64,000 nucleotides of DNA from Microbacterium keratanolyticum (GTDB taxonomy: Bacteria > Actinomycetota > Actinomycetes > Actinomycetales > Microbacteriaceae): assembly GCF_016907255.1 (NCBI RefSeq), contig NZ_JAFBBQ010000001.1, positions 496,001 to 560,000 on the forward strand. The letters are read 5' to 3'. Positions 18,199 through 26,035 of this stretch are shown here, piece by piece; the stretch's first letter is position 1, and each line of letters starts with the position of its first letter. The notes beneath the pieces are model-generated. The model worked only from the letters and a program-made list of their open reading frames with translations. It ran no database searches and was not told where the DNA came from. The translations under genes and the position numbers were made by a program.

Positions 18199-19353
18199 GT
18201 GCGCGTAACGATCGTCTCGCGGATCTACCGCCCCGAGCCCTCCGCGGCATCGCTGTATCTCGGCGCCGTGGCTGATGAGCTTCTCGCGGAGGGGCACGAG
18301 GTCGACGTGCTGACCGCGGCTCCGCCCAAGGGCTCACCGCCGGTGACCTCGGGTGAGCGAGTGCGCACCTTCCCTGTGCTGCGCGATGCCAAGGGCTACG
18401 TGCGTGGCTATCTGCCGTACATGAGCTTCGACATTCCCCTGGCGTTCCGCCTGCTGTTCAGCCGACGTCCCGATGTCGTGTTCATGGAGCCGCCCCCCAC
18501 CACGGGTGTCGTGGTTCGCGTGGTGTGTGCGCTCCGGCGCATCCCCTACGTCTACGACGCGGCCGACATCTGGTCGGATGCCTCGCAGCTCGAGCCCGTC
18601 TCGCCCCTGGTCATCCGCGTCCTGAGGGCCTTCGAGAAGTTCGGACTGCGCGGAGCCGCCCACATCGTCACGGTGTCGCAGGGCGTCGTCGACCGCCTGC
18701 GCGCACTCGGCGTCACCAACCCGGTGACCGTCACGGGATTCGGCGCAGATACCTCGGAGTTCCCCTTCGCAGAGCCGGCCGACGAGAAGCTCTTCGTCTA
18801 TGCCGGCAGCTACTCGTCCTTCCACGGTGCCGACGTCCTCGTCGACGCCTTCGCGCAGTTCCTTCGCACCCACCCGGGATACACGTTGCGATTCATCGGC
18901 AACGGCGCCGAGCAGCCTCGTGTTCAGGAGCGCGCAGCCGCGCTCGGAATCACAGATCGGATCGAGTATCTCGAGCCGATTCCGCCGACCGCGCTCGGTC
19001 CGCATCTCGGGGCGGCCGTGGCCAGTCTCGCGACCATCAAGCCGCACACGATCTACGAATACGCCTATGCGTCGAAGGTCTTCTCCTCGCTCTCGGCGGG
19101 GTGCCCGGTGCTCTTCGCCGGCCCCGGTCCCACCAACGACCTGCTGCACAGCGCGAACGAGAGCGTCCGTGCGGGTGAGGTCAGCGTCTACGGTCCCGCC
19201 GAGATCGCCGACGCGATGCGACGTCTGGCAGACGCCCCCGCGACCCGTGACGAACGTCTCGCATTGAGCACGTTCACCGCGCGCACTCATTCCATGGCCG
19301 CTGTCGCGCGTCGCGTCGCCGCCATCCTCCACGACACGGCTCGGCGAGGCTGA
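18199..19353 (+). CDS. GT4-family glycosyltransferase
   Basis: A 384-residue glycosyltransferase of the WcaI/WbuB-like GT4 type. The N-terminus VTIVSRIYRPEPSAASLYLG holds the glycine- and Pro-rich acceptor-domain loop, followed by VDVLTAAPPKGSPP. VYDAADIWSDASQLEP, then ITVSQGVVDRLRALGV, and the donor domain VYAGSYSSFHGADVLVDAFA are standard GT4 elements, as is PHTIYEYAYASKVFSSLSAGCPVLF. It starts with GTG two bases after the previous stop and is enclosed between copies 2 and 3 of the amplified family, so all four genes are probably one operon. Confidence 0.87.
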   Translation: MRVTIVSRIYRPEPSAASLYLGAVADELLAEGHEVDVLTAAPPKGSPPVTSGERVRTFPVLRDAKGYVRGYLPYMSFDIPLAFRLLFSRRPDVVFMEPPPTTGVVVRVVCALRRIPYVYDAADIWSDASQLEPVSPLVIRVLRAFEKFGLRGAAHIVTVSQGVVDRLRALGVTNPVTVTGFGADTSEFPFAEPADEKLFVYAGSYSSFHGADVLVDAFAQFLRTHPGYTLRFIGNGAEQPRVQERAAALGITDRIEYLEPIPPTALGPHLGAAVASLATIKPHTIYEYAYASKVFSSLSAGCPVLFAGPGPTNDLLHSANESVRAGEVSVYGPAEIADAMRRLADAPATRDERLALSTFTARTHSMAAVARRVAAILHDTARRG

Positions 19354-19354
19354 C

Positions 19355-20578
19355 ATGGGACGCCTTGCAGCCCGGACGACCGAGTGGCTCATGCGACGGC
19401 GCGCATCGCTGCCCGCATGGATGAACGACGCCATGGCGTCGGTCGCACGCAACCCCGATGGCGTCCTCGGGCGCCTGGCGGGGCGCCTGCTGCGTACCGC
19501 GGATCCGACGCCGACCACGGTCCCGGATGCGCAGATCCGGCTGTACATCGCCCCGACGAACTACTCCGGACAGGGCTATGCCTGGGCGCGAGCCGTCGAA
19601 CGCGCCGATCCCGAGATCAGCGCCCGCAACGTCGAGGTCGTGCTCCCGGGGAGCTTCGGATTCGCCGCCGACACTCACGTGGCGATCGCCACAGTCAACT
19701 CGTCGACGGAGTGGGCCGCAGCGGAGTGGGCGGCAGCCTCGCAGTTCACGCACGTCCTGGTCGAGGCCGAGCGCTCGATGTTCGGACGGCAGTTCGGGCG
19801 CGACCTGCGACGAGAGATCGCCGCTCTGGAGGCATCCGGGGTGTCCGTCGCCTACATCAGCCACGGTACGGACATCCGCGACCCCGCAGCGCATGCCCAG
19901 CGCACCCCCTGGTCGCCGTATCCAGAGGATCCCCGCACCGACGTGCTGCACGCCGACGCCGTCGAGAACCTCGCGCTGATGAGCACGCTGCGGCGACCGA
20001 CGTTCGTGTCGACGCCGGACCTCATCGACGATGTGCCCTGGGCTGTGTGGTGCCCGGTCGTGATCGCCCCCGAGGCCTTCCGTGCCGAGACGACGCCGTT
20101 CTCCGGCGGCCCCGTGCGCATCGTCCACGTGTCGAGCTCGCCCGTTCAGAAGGGCTCGCATCTGATCGAGCCGGCACTCGCGCCTCTGATCGAATCCGGG
20201 GCCGTGGAGTATCGGCTTGTCACGGGCGCCCCTGCCGCCGAGATGCCGGCGATCTTCGCCTCAGCCGACATCGTCATCGATCAGTTCCGCATCGGCTCAT
20301 ACGGTGTGGCGGCGTGCGAAGCCATGGCCGCCGGACGGGTGGTCATCGGACACGTGCTGCCCTCTGTCCGCGACCGCGTCGAAGACACGTATGGCATCCC
20401 GCTGCCGATCGTCGAGGCCACCCCCGACACACTGCGCAGCGTCATCTCGTCGATCGTCGATGACCCCACCTCGGCCCGAGCTTCGGCGGCTGCCGGTCCC
20501 GAGTTCGTTTCCCGCGTGCACGATGGAACCGCCAGCGGTCGCGCACTCATCGAGGAGTGGATCCGCGCGTCAGCCTGA
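19355..20578 (+). CDS. Glycosyltransferase of a locally amplified family, copy 3
   Basis: A 407-residue paralogue closest to copy 1. Shared blocks are LYIAPTNYSGQGYAWARAVE, DPEISARNVEVVLPG, THVLVEAERSMFG, YISHGTDIRDPAA, FVSTPDLIDDVPWAVWCPVV, SPVQKGSHLIEPAL and ADIVIDQFRIGSYGVAACEA. The N-terminal 60 residues (LMRRRASLPAWMNDAMASVA) are a basic amphipathic stretch, also seen in the other copies, which may dock to the membrane. It is the last gene of the four-gene operon and its end overlaps the convergent acyltransferase gene by 9 bases. Confidence 0.8.
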   Translation: MGRLAARTTEWLMRRRASLPAWMNDAMASVARNPDGVLGRLAGRLLRTADPTPTTVPDAQIRLYIAPTNYSGQGYAWARAVERADPEISARNVEVVLPGSFGFAADTHVAIATVNSSTEWAAAEWAAASQFTHVLVEAERSMFGRQFGRDLRREIAALEASGVSVAYISHGTDIRDPAAHAQRTPWSPYPEDPRTDVLHADAVENLALMSTLRRPTFVSTPDLIDDVPWAVWCPVVIAPEAFRAETTPFSGGPVRIVHVSSSPVQKGSHLIEPALAPLIESGAVEYRLVTGAPAAEMPAIFASADIVIDQFRIGSYGVAACEAMAAGRVVIGHVLPSVRDRVEDTYGIPLPIVEATPDTLRSVISSIVDDPTSARASAAAGPEFVSRVHDGTASGRALIEEWIRASA

Positions 20579-21628
20579 GACGGAGGCTTCCTGTTTGACG
20601 GCGACCCGCGCGTGATCGCGACGGTCCTTCCAACGGCGCATGCGCTTCTCTGCCGGCCTCTCGACAAAGCTGTGCAGCGCCCACGCAGCGACCAGGTCGA
20701 CGGCCAGGAGACCGGCGAACCAGAGCAGGTTCCACCACGAGGGCTCCTGGTAGCCGAAGATGCGCAGCGCGAGATAGATGAACGTCGCGTGCACCAGGTA
20801 GAACGCGAACGACCATTCACCGAGTTTGACCTGCGTTGCGGACTCGAAGCGCGATGGTCGCTTGCCGCGCAGTGAAGCACTCGCGAGTGCGATGATCGCG
20901 AGGCCGCAGGCGATCGTGAACAGCTCGTTCGAGAAAGCAGGGATGTAGGTGAACAGCGAACCGGCGGGTGCGCGCGTGCAGAGCAGCACGACCGCGATCA
21001 CTGCGCCCATCGAACCGATTCCGACGAAGGGATGGATACGCGGCCGCCAGCCCGAGCGCATCGCCCAGGCCAGTCCCATGCCCAGGATGAACTCGGGCAC
21101 GCGCATCACCGGGAGCGGCACGAGTGCCAGCGCCGACTCCGGCCAGACGATGACACCTGCACGGTAGGCGAATGCGGCTGCCACAGCACCGACCGCCAGG
21201 ATGAGCGCCCCGCGCTTGGCGAGCGGAATGAGGACCTTGGAGATCCACGGGTGCAGTGCGTAGAAGAGCGCTTCGCAGGTCAGCGTCCATGCCGCGGGGT
21301 TGCCCGAGTAGAGAATCGCGGGATTCGCCCACCAGGCCTGGATCAGCACGACCGACAGCAGGATGATGCCGAGATCGAAAGGCTTGAGGAAGCTGCCTTC
21401 AGGGACCGCCGCGAGCGTGTAGAACACGGGAATCGCCAGCACCAGCGCCACCATGTGAGCAGGCCAGATGCGCGCGAACCGCCGCCAGTAGAAGGTCGAG
21501 GTCGGCACGTTGGGTCTGGCTGACCAGGTCAGCACGAATCCTGAGAGCACGAAGAAGAAGGTGACGCCGAAGTAGCCGTAGTCGAAGACCTGCGTGATCG
21601 GGCCCGGCAGCGGCGCGAAGACGCGCAT
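20570..21628 (-). CDS. Acyltransferase-3 family membrane protein with disturbed 5' end
   Basis: An integral membrane O-acyltransferase of the OafA/NodX type, about ten hydrophobic segments, which usually acetylates surface sugars. The first ATG in this frame is at 21628, but the frame continues upstream to 21763 and there encodes TPRLDALTGLRWWAAFVVFL followed by Phe-His, which is the conserved Arg-to-His catalytic motif of the family. No ATG, GTG or TTG exists in that extension, only a CTG at 21724. An ATG at 21762 lies in another frame and would join this one if a (CG)5 tract at 21695-21704 lost one unit. As written, translation from 21628 would begin just after the catalytic His. Confidence 0.75.
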   Translation of the reverse strand: MRVFAPLPGPITQVFDYGYFGVTFFFVLSGFVLTWSARPNVPTSTFYWRRFARIWPAHMVALVLAIPVFYTLAAVPEGSFLKPFDLGIILLSVVLIQAWWANPAILYSGNPAAWTLTCEALFYALHPWISKVLIPLAKRGALILAVGAVAAAFAYRAGVIVWPESALALVPLPVMRVPEFILGMGLAWAMRSGWRPRIHPFVGIGSMGAVIAVVLLCTRAPAGSLFTYIPAFSNELFTIACGLAIIALASASLRGKRPSRFESATQVKLGEWSFAFYLVHATFIYLALRIFGYQEPSWWNLLWFAGLLAVDLVAAWALHSFVERPAEKRMRRWKDRRDHARVAVKQEASVSG

Positions 21629-21694
21629 GTGGAACAGAAAAACGACGAATGCCGCCCACCAGCGGAGGCCGGTCAGGGCGTCGAGACGCGGTGT

Positions 21695-21704
21695 CGCGCG
21701 CGCG
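21695..21704. repeat. (CG)5 dinucleotide tract inside acyltransferase 5' coding region
   Basis: Five perfect CG units flanked by T and A. Loss of one unit would place the ATG at 21762 in frame with the acyltransferase through its catalytic Arg/His motif. In the present state that ATG frame ends at a TGA 30 codons on. Confidence 0.6.
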
Positions 21705-21789
21705 AGGGTGGCAGAGGTGTGCAGTGTGGATTCCCAACGTGGATGGCGGTGGCGCCTGCCATTCTACGCGTTCGCTATAGTTCGCTACT

Positions 21790-22049
21790 GTGCGCGCATT
21801 CGATGCTGATGTGATCATCCCCATCCACACCGACTCGCGCCCGCTGGAGCGCACCGTCTCCTCGGTCCTGGACCACACGATCGCGCCGTCGTCGATGCCG
21901 TGCGGAGCTCAGCTCCCGCCCCCGACGCCATCCATGCCCTGCTCTCACGCCGCTGGCAGCCCTCGGCACGAACGCTGTTGCCGAGGAACCCGATGAGGGC
22001 GCTGCACTCCCAGGGCCCCCTGCGCACTCTGCTCGGAACAGCGGTGTGA
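21790..22049 (+). pseudogene. GT2 glycosyltransferase pseudogene with internal deletion
   Basis: A remnant of a paralogue of the next gene. From GTG 21790, DADVIIPIHTDSRPLERTV and SSVLDHT align with VDVTIAVHSATRPIARAV and ASIVDHT at the N-terminus of the protein at 22112. From 21888, in a different frame, DAIHALLSRRW, TLLPRNPMRALHSQGPLRTL and a TGA at 22047 align with RVLHLLDTRW and LLTRNPFLALHPQAPFRTLY at its C-terminus. The middle, about 270 residues in the intact paralogue, is gone and the joint is out of frame. The protein cannot function. A TATAGT box at 21776-21781, close to the GTG, is probably its old promoter. Confidence 0.85.
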
Positions 22050-22096
22050 ACCCTGGGACAACCATCCCCACTCCGGGAGCGCACGGCTCACTCCGA

Positions 22097-22102
22097 TAGG
22101 AT
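22097..22102 (+). promoter_or_regulatory. Candidate -10 box for the intact GT2 gene
   Basis: TAGGAT lies nine bases before the ATG at 22112, and no Shine-Dalgarno is seen in between. Transcription could begin at or very near the start codon. Confidence 0.35.
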
Positions 22103-22111
22103 CAGCGGGCT

Positions 22112-23194
22112 ATGTCTGAGCCTCAAGTCGACGTCACGATCGCCGTACACTCCGCCACCCGTCCGATCGCCCGCGCGGTCGCATCGATCGTGGATCACAC
22201 GCGTGCCGAGGTGCGTGTCAACGTCGTGGCACACAACATCGACCCAGACATCATCCGCACGAACCTCGGCGCGTACGCAGAACATCCGCAGGTCCGTCTG
22301 CTGCCGTTCGCCGATGGGATCCCCTCCCCCGCGGGCCCCATGAATCACGGCCTTTCGAAATCCACGGCACCTTTCGTCTGCGTGCTGGGTTCCGATGACG
22401 AGTTCGCCCCCGGAGCCCTGGACTCCTGGCTCGCTCTGCAGCGCGAGACAGGTGCCACGACCGTCATCGCGAAGATCCGGATCGGCGAAAGAGGCCACGA
22501 TCCCTACCCGCCGGTACGTGCCGGTCGCCGTCAGCGTGACCTCGACGCCGTCCGCGACCGCCTGGCCTACCGCAGCGCTCCGCTGGGCCTGGTCGACCGC
22601 TCGCGTTTCGGCGATCTCCGCTTCACGGAAGGCTTGCCCTCCGGAGAGGATCTCGCCTACTCCAGTGCCCTCTGGTTCACCGGCAGCGCGATCGCCTATG
22701 ACCTCTTCGGTCCTCCCTACATCGTGAACGAGGGCGCAGAAGACCGTGTCACGTCGGCTGCGCGCAGCGTGGATGCCGACTTCGCCTTTCTCGATGCGAT
22801 CGAGTCGACCGAGTGGTTCCCCTCTCTGCGCGCCCGCGCGCGGACCGCGCTCGCGGTCAAGATCCTCCGCGTTCACTTCTTCGATGCCGCCTTGGCCCGA
22901 TTGAAGAGCCCCGAAGGCCTCGCCGCACATCGTGACGCTCTCGAACGTGTGATCCAGCGGCTCTCCGGCTGGTCACCCCAGGCCGTGTCGCTGCTCTCTC
23001 GCGCTGACCGCGATGTCATCGACGAGGTGCTCGCCGATGCCCCCGATCCGGAACGCGTGCTCCACCTCCTCGACACCCGGTGGAACTATCGCAGTCCGGC
23101 CGCGTTGCTGACACGCAACCCGTTCCTGGCGCTACATCCGCAGGCTCCGTTCCGCACCCTGTATGCGGGCCTGCGCGCCATGAACGCGGGCTGA
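22112..23194 (+). CDS. GT2-family glycosyltransferase
   Basis: A 360-residue inverting GT-A glycosyltransferase. The N-terminus VDVTIAVHSATRPIARAVAS is the standard GT2 opening and FVCVLGSDDEF carries the DXD-type metal site. GLPSGEDLAYS is a likely acceptor-side motif. The C-terminal third (residues 230-360) is an extension without a family I recognise and includes VIDEVLADAPDPERVLHLLD and LLTRNPFLALHPQAPFRTLY, blocks retained in the neighbouring pseudogene. No membrane segment is evident. The gene is monocistronic and faces the ABC flippase gene tail to tail. Confidence 0.85.
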   Translation: MSEPQVDVTIAVHSATRPIARAVASIVDHTRAEVRVNVVAHNIDPDIIRTNLGAYAEHPQVRLLPFADGIPSPAGPMNHGLSKSTAPFVCVLGSDDEFAPGALDSWLALQRETGATTVIAKIRIGERGHDPYPPVRAGRRQRDLDAVRDRLAYRSAPLGLVDRSRFGDLRFTEGLPSGEDLAYSSALWFTGSAIAYDLFGPPYIVNEGAEDRVTSAARSVDADFAFLDAIESTEWFPSLRARARTALAVKILRVHFFDAALARLKSPEGLAAHRDALERVIQRLSGWSPQAVSLLSRADRDVIDEVLADAPDPERVLHLLDTRWNYRSPAALLTRNPFLALHPQAPFRTLYAGLRAMNAG

Positions 23195-23234
23195 GCGAGC
23201 GCCTCGAGGACGCCCGCTCCACGCCGGATCGGCG

Positions 23235-25031
23235 TCAGATGCTCTTCGCGCCGGAAAGGCCTGCGAGCAGCACCTGCTCGGCGAACTCCGGAAGCGATGC
23301 CGCGACCTCGGAGAAGGTTCCGGATGCCTTGATCACGCCTTCATCCACGTAGCAGATCCGGTCGTAGTCCTTGATCGTCGACAGGCGGTGCGCGACCGAG
23401 ATCAACGTGACCTCGCCCTGCAGCTGGCGAATCGACTTGGTGACCTCATCTTCGGTCTTCGTGTCGAGCGAGCTCGTCGCCTCATCCAGCACGAGAACCA
23501 GTGGATCGGCGTACAGCGCTCGCGCGATGCCGAGACGCTGCTGCTGACCGCCGGACAGAGACACGCCACGCTCGCCGATGCGCTCGTGGATACCGCCCGC
23601 ACGGGTGTCGACGAGGGAGCTCAGCTGCGCGCGCTTCAGCGCGTGCATGACGCGCTCCTCGTCGACCTCGTCGGTCCAGGTGAGCGCGACGTTCTGCGCG
23701 ATGGTCCCGTCGAACAGCGCCACGCGCTGCGGAACATAACCCACGCGTCCGCGCCACTGGCGCAGAACGGATTTGAGCGGGTTCCCATCGATCGTGATGG
23801 CCCCCTCCGACGCCTGGCTCAAACCGAGCAGCAGGTCGATGAGCGTCGACTTGCCTGCCCCGGACGGGCCGACGATGCCGAGGGAGCTCCCCAGCGGGAT
23901 CTCCAGCGACATGCCACGAATGACGTCTTCCTCGGCCTTGGGATAGCGGAAGCGCACGTCCGTGAGTCGCAGTTCGCGCGGGTTCTCCGCAAGCTCTGCG
24001 GTGTCGGCGGGCGCCTGCGACACTCTCATGTCCTCTTCCGCCGCGGTGAGGTCGCCGATCACGTCACGTGCCGAGGGAATCGTCGCCACGGCCTGGACGA
24101 TACCGCCCTGGATGCCGTTGATGGCGGGAATGAGTCGGAAGCCCGTCGCCGCGAACAACGCCACGGAGGAGAGCGCGCCGGCGAGGCCACCCTGCACGAA
24201 GGCGACACCGCCGATGAGGATGACACCACCGATGAGAGCGGATTCGAAGACGAAACCGGGAACGACACCCAGGAAGGAGCCGTTCGCACGCGCGCGCACC
24301 GACTTGTGCCGGTTCGTCGTCACGAGCTCGGAGACCTCACTGAGCCGGTTGCGCAGGCTGAGCTCCTTGAGAGCCTCGATCATCTCTGTCATCAGGATCG
24401 CCACGCGGTAGCTGTAGGTGAGATTCACCTGCGCAGCCTCGAGGGCACGCTTGGTGACGATGAAGTGCACGATGACGGCGATGAGGGTGAGGTAGACGAG
24501 CGCGATGATCGATGTCATCGGGTCGGCGACGAAGAGCACCACGATGATGAGCACGAACGTGAAGATCGAGCTCGGCACGCGCATGAGAGGCAGAATGAAG
24601 CCCGCCATGGTGTTGGCGATACCGCCGTCGGCGATACGGGTGATCTCGGCGACCGAGCGCTTCGAGCGCTCTTCCCAGCTCGAGTTGATGTACGCCTTGA
24701 ACATGCGGTCACCGATCTCGAGCTCGTACTTGGCGAAGCGCCGGGTAGCGAACCAGTGGACGACGATGGTGAGCGCCGACTTGAGGATGATGAGCACACA
24801 GGCGCCGAGGGCGACGAGGGCGATGTCCTCCTGCTTGACCGTGCCGATGATCGGCAGGGTGAGCGAGCCGCCGGACAGTGCCGGAGCGATCAGCAGGGCG
24901 AGCAGCGACATCGCGATCACATCGAGTGCGGTGATCAGCGTCGTCACGATCATGTAGCCGACGAAGTACCGCTGCGCGCCCTTAGGCAGCAACGGCAAAA
25001 GGCCACGAAGAATAGGCCAGATGCCCTTCAT
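23235..25031 (-). CDS. ABC-type flippase (PglK/Wzk-like), fused permease and ATPase
   Basis: A 598-residue half transporter: six membrane segments in residues 1 to about 330 and an ATPase domain after. Walker A GPSGAGKST, signature VSLSGGQQQR, Walker B PLVLVLDEAT and the switch in VAHRLST are all intact. The size and a weakly conserved membrane domain fit PglK and Wzk, which flip lipid-linked oligosaccharides; a drug-type exporter cannot be excluded. It starts 17 bases after the WlbA/WbpB-like gene and is the last gene of the diacetamido-sugar operon, so its cargo probably contains that sugar. GAGGAC is the likely ribosome site. Confidence 0.87.
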   Translation of the reverse strand: MKGIWPILRGLLPLLPKGAQRYFVGYMIVTTLITALDVIAMSLLALLIAPALSGGSLTLPIIGTVKQEDIALVALGACVLIILKSALTIVVHWFATRRFAKYELEIGDRMFKAYINSSWEERSKRSVAEITRIADGGIANTMAGFILPLMRVPSSIFTFVLIIVVLFVADPMTSIIALVYLTLIAVIVHFIVTKRALEAAQVNLTYSYRVAILMTEMIEALKELSLRNRLSEVSELVTTNRHKSVRARANGSFLGVVPGFVFESALIGGVILIGGVAFVQGGLAGALSSVALFAATGFRLIPAINGIQGGIVQAVATIPSARDVIGDLTAAEEDMRVSQAPADTAELAENPRELRLTDVRFRYPKAEEDVIRGMSLEIPLGSSLGIVGPSGAGKSTLIDLLLGLSQASEGAITIDGNPLKSVLRQWRGRVGYVPQRVALFDGTIAQNVALTWTDEVDEERVMHALKRAQLSSLVDTRAGGIHERIGERGVSLSGGQQQRLGIARALYADPLVLVLDEATSSLDTKTEDEVTKSIRQLQGEVTLISVAHRLSTIKDYDRICYVDEGVIKASGTFSEVAASLPEFAEQVLLAGLSGAKSI

Positions 25032-25048
25032 ATGGGTTTGTCCTCTAT

Positions 25049-26035
25049 CTAGAACGCGATCGAGCGGCCGGTGCCAGCCGACTCCAGCGCGCCCTCGACG
25101 ACGGTGAGGGTGCGCAGGCCCTGCTCCATCGTCACGACGTCGCTGGGCTTGCCGAGAACGGCGTCGCGGAAGGCCTCGTGCTCGACACGCAGCGGCTCAC
25201 GCTTCGCGAAGGAATAGCGCGTGATGTCACCCTCGGAGACACCGCGGAACGTGGAGATCGACTCCCACTCCAGCGGAATGGTGCCATTGGCGTAGAAAGT
25301 CAGGTCTCCGGTGGAGGTGTCTGCGATGAAGGTGCCGCGGTCGCCCGTCACGACGGTGAGACGCTCCTTCATCGGAGAAAGCCAGTTCACGAGGTGGTTG
25401 ACGATCACGCCGTTCGCAAGACGACCGGTCACGGTGATCATGTCTTCGTACTCGCGGCCGCTCTTGTGTGCGGTCTGTGCGAAGACGGTGGTGTACTCGC
25501 TCTGCGCGACCCAGCTCGTCAGGTCGATGTCATGAGACGCGAGGTCCTTCGCGACACCGACGTCGGCGATGCGTGCGGGGAATGTGCTCTGGCGGCGCGT
25601 GGCGATCTGATAGACCTCACCCAGCTCGCCCGCTTCGAGGCGGCGACGCATCTCCTGAAGGGCCGGGTTGAACCGCTCCACGTGCCCGACCGCGCCGACC
25701 AGCCCGGCAGACGCGAACGCATCCACCATCCGCTGCCCCGCCTCCAGGGTGTGCGCGATCGGCTTCTCCACCAGCGTGTGCACACCGGCCGCCGCCAGCT
25801 TCAGCGCCGCATCCTCATGGAACCGCGTCGGCACCGCGACAACAGCCATATCGATGCCCGCACCGATCAGCGACTCGATATCCGGAAGAACACCCAGATC
25901 CCCACCGACACCATGCGGGTCGCCACCGGGATCCGCGATCGCGACCAGCTCAACGCCCTCGACCTCACGGATCACGCGGGCATGATGACGACCCATCATG
26001 CCCACGCCCAGCAGACCGACCCGCAGTGACGTCAT
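25049..26035 (-). CDS. Gfo/Idh/MocA oxidoreductase, WlbA/WbpB-like UDP-GlcNAc-uronate 3-dehydrogenase
   Basis: A 328-residue NAD-dependent sugar oxidoreductase. The Rossmann motif GLLGVGMMGRHHARV is at the N-terminus and the catalytic EKPIAHT and DLASHDIDLTSW motifs follow. Next to a DegT aminotransferase and a WbpD-like acetyltransferase it is best read as the enzyme that oxidises C3 of UDP-N-acetylglucosaminuronic acid before amination. Its ATG overlaps the aminotransferase stop by one base (TGATG). The UDP-GlcNAc 6-dehydrogenase (WbpA) that would supply its substrate is not in the window. Confidence 0.85.
   Translation of the reverse strand: MTSLRVGLLGVGMMGRHHARVIREVEGVELVAIADPGGDPHGVGGDLGVLPDIESLIGAGIDMAVVAVPTRFHEDAALKLAAAGVHTLVEKPIAHTLEAGQRMVDAFASAGLVGAVGHVERFNPALQEMRRRLEAGELGEVYQIATRRQSTFPARIADVGVAKDLASHDIDLTSWVAQSEYTTVFAQTAHKSGREYEDMITVTGRLANGVIVNHLVNWLSPMKERLTVVTGDRGTFIADTSTGDLTFYANGTIPLEWESISTFRGVSEGDITRYSFAKREPLRVEHEAFRDAVLGKPSDVVTMEQGLRTLTVVEGALESAGTGRSIAF

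Noticed and set aside
23195..23234. Possible terminator between the convergent GT2 and flippase genes
   Set aside because: Only a 5-bp ACGCC/GGCGT stem is present with no T-tract.
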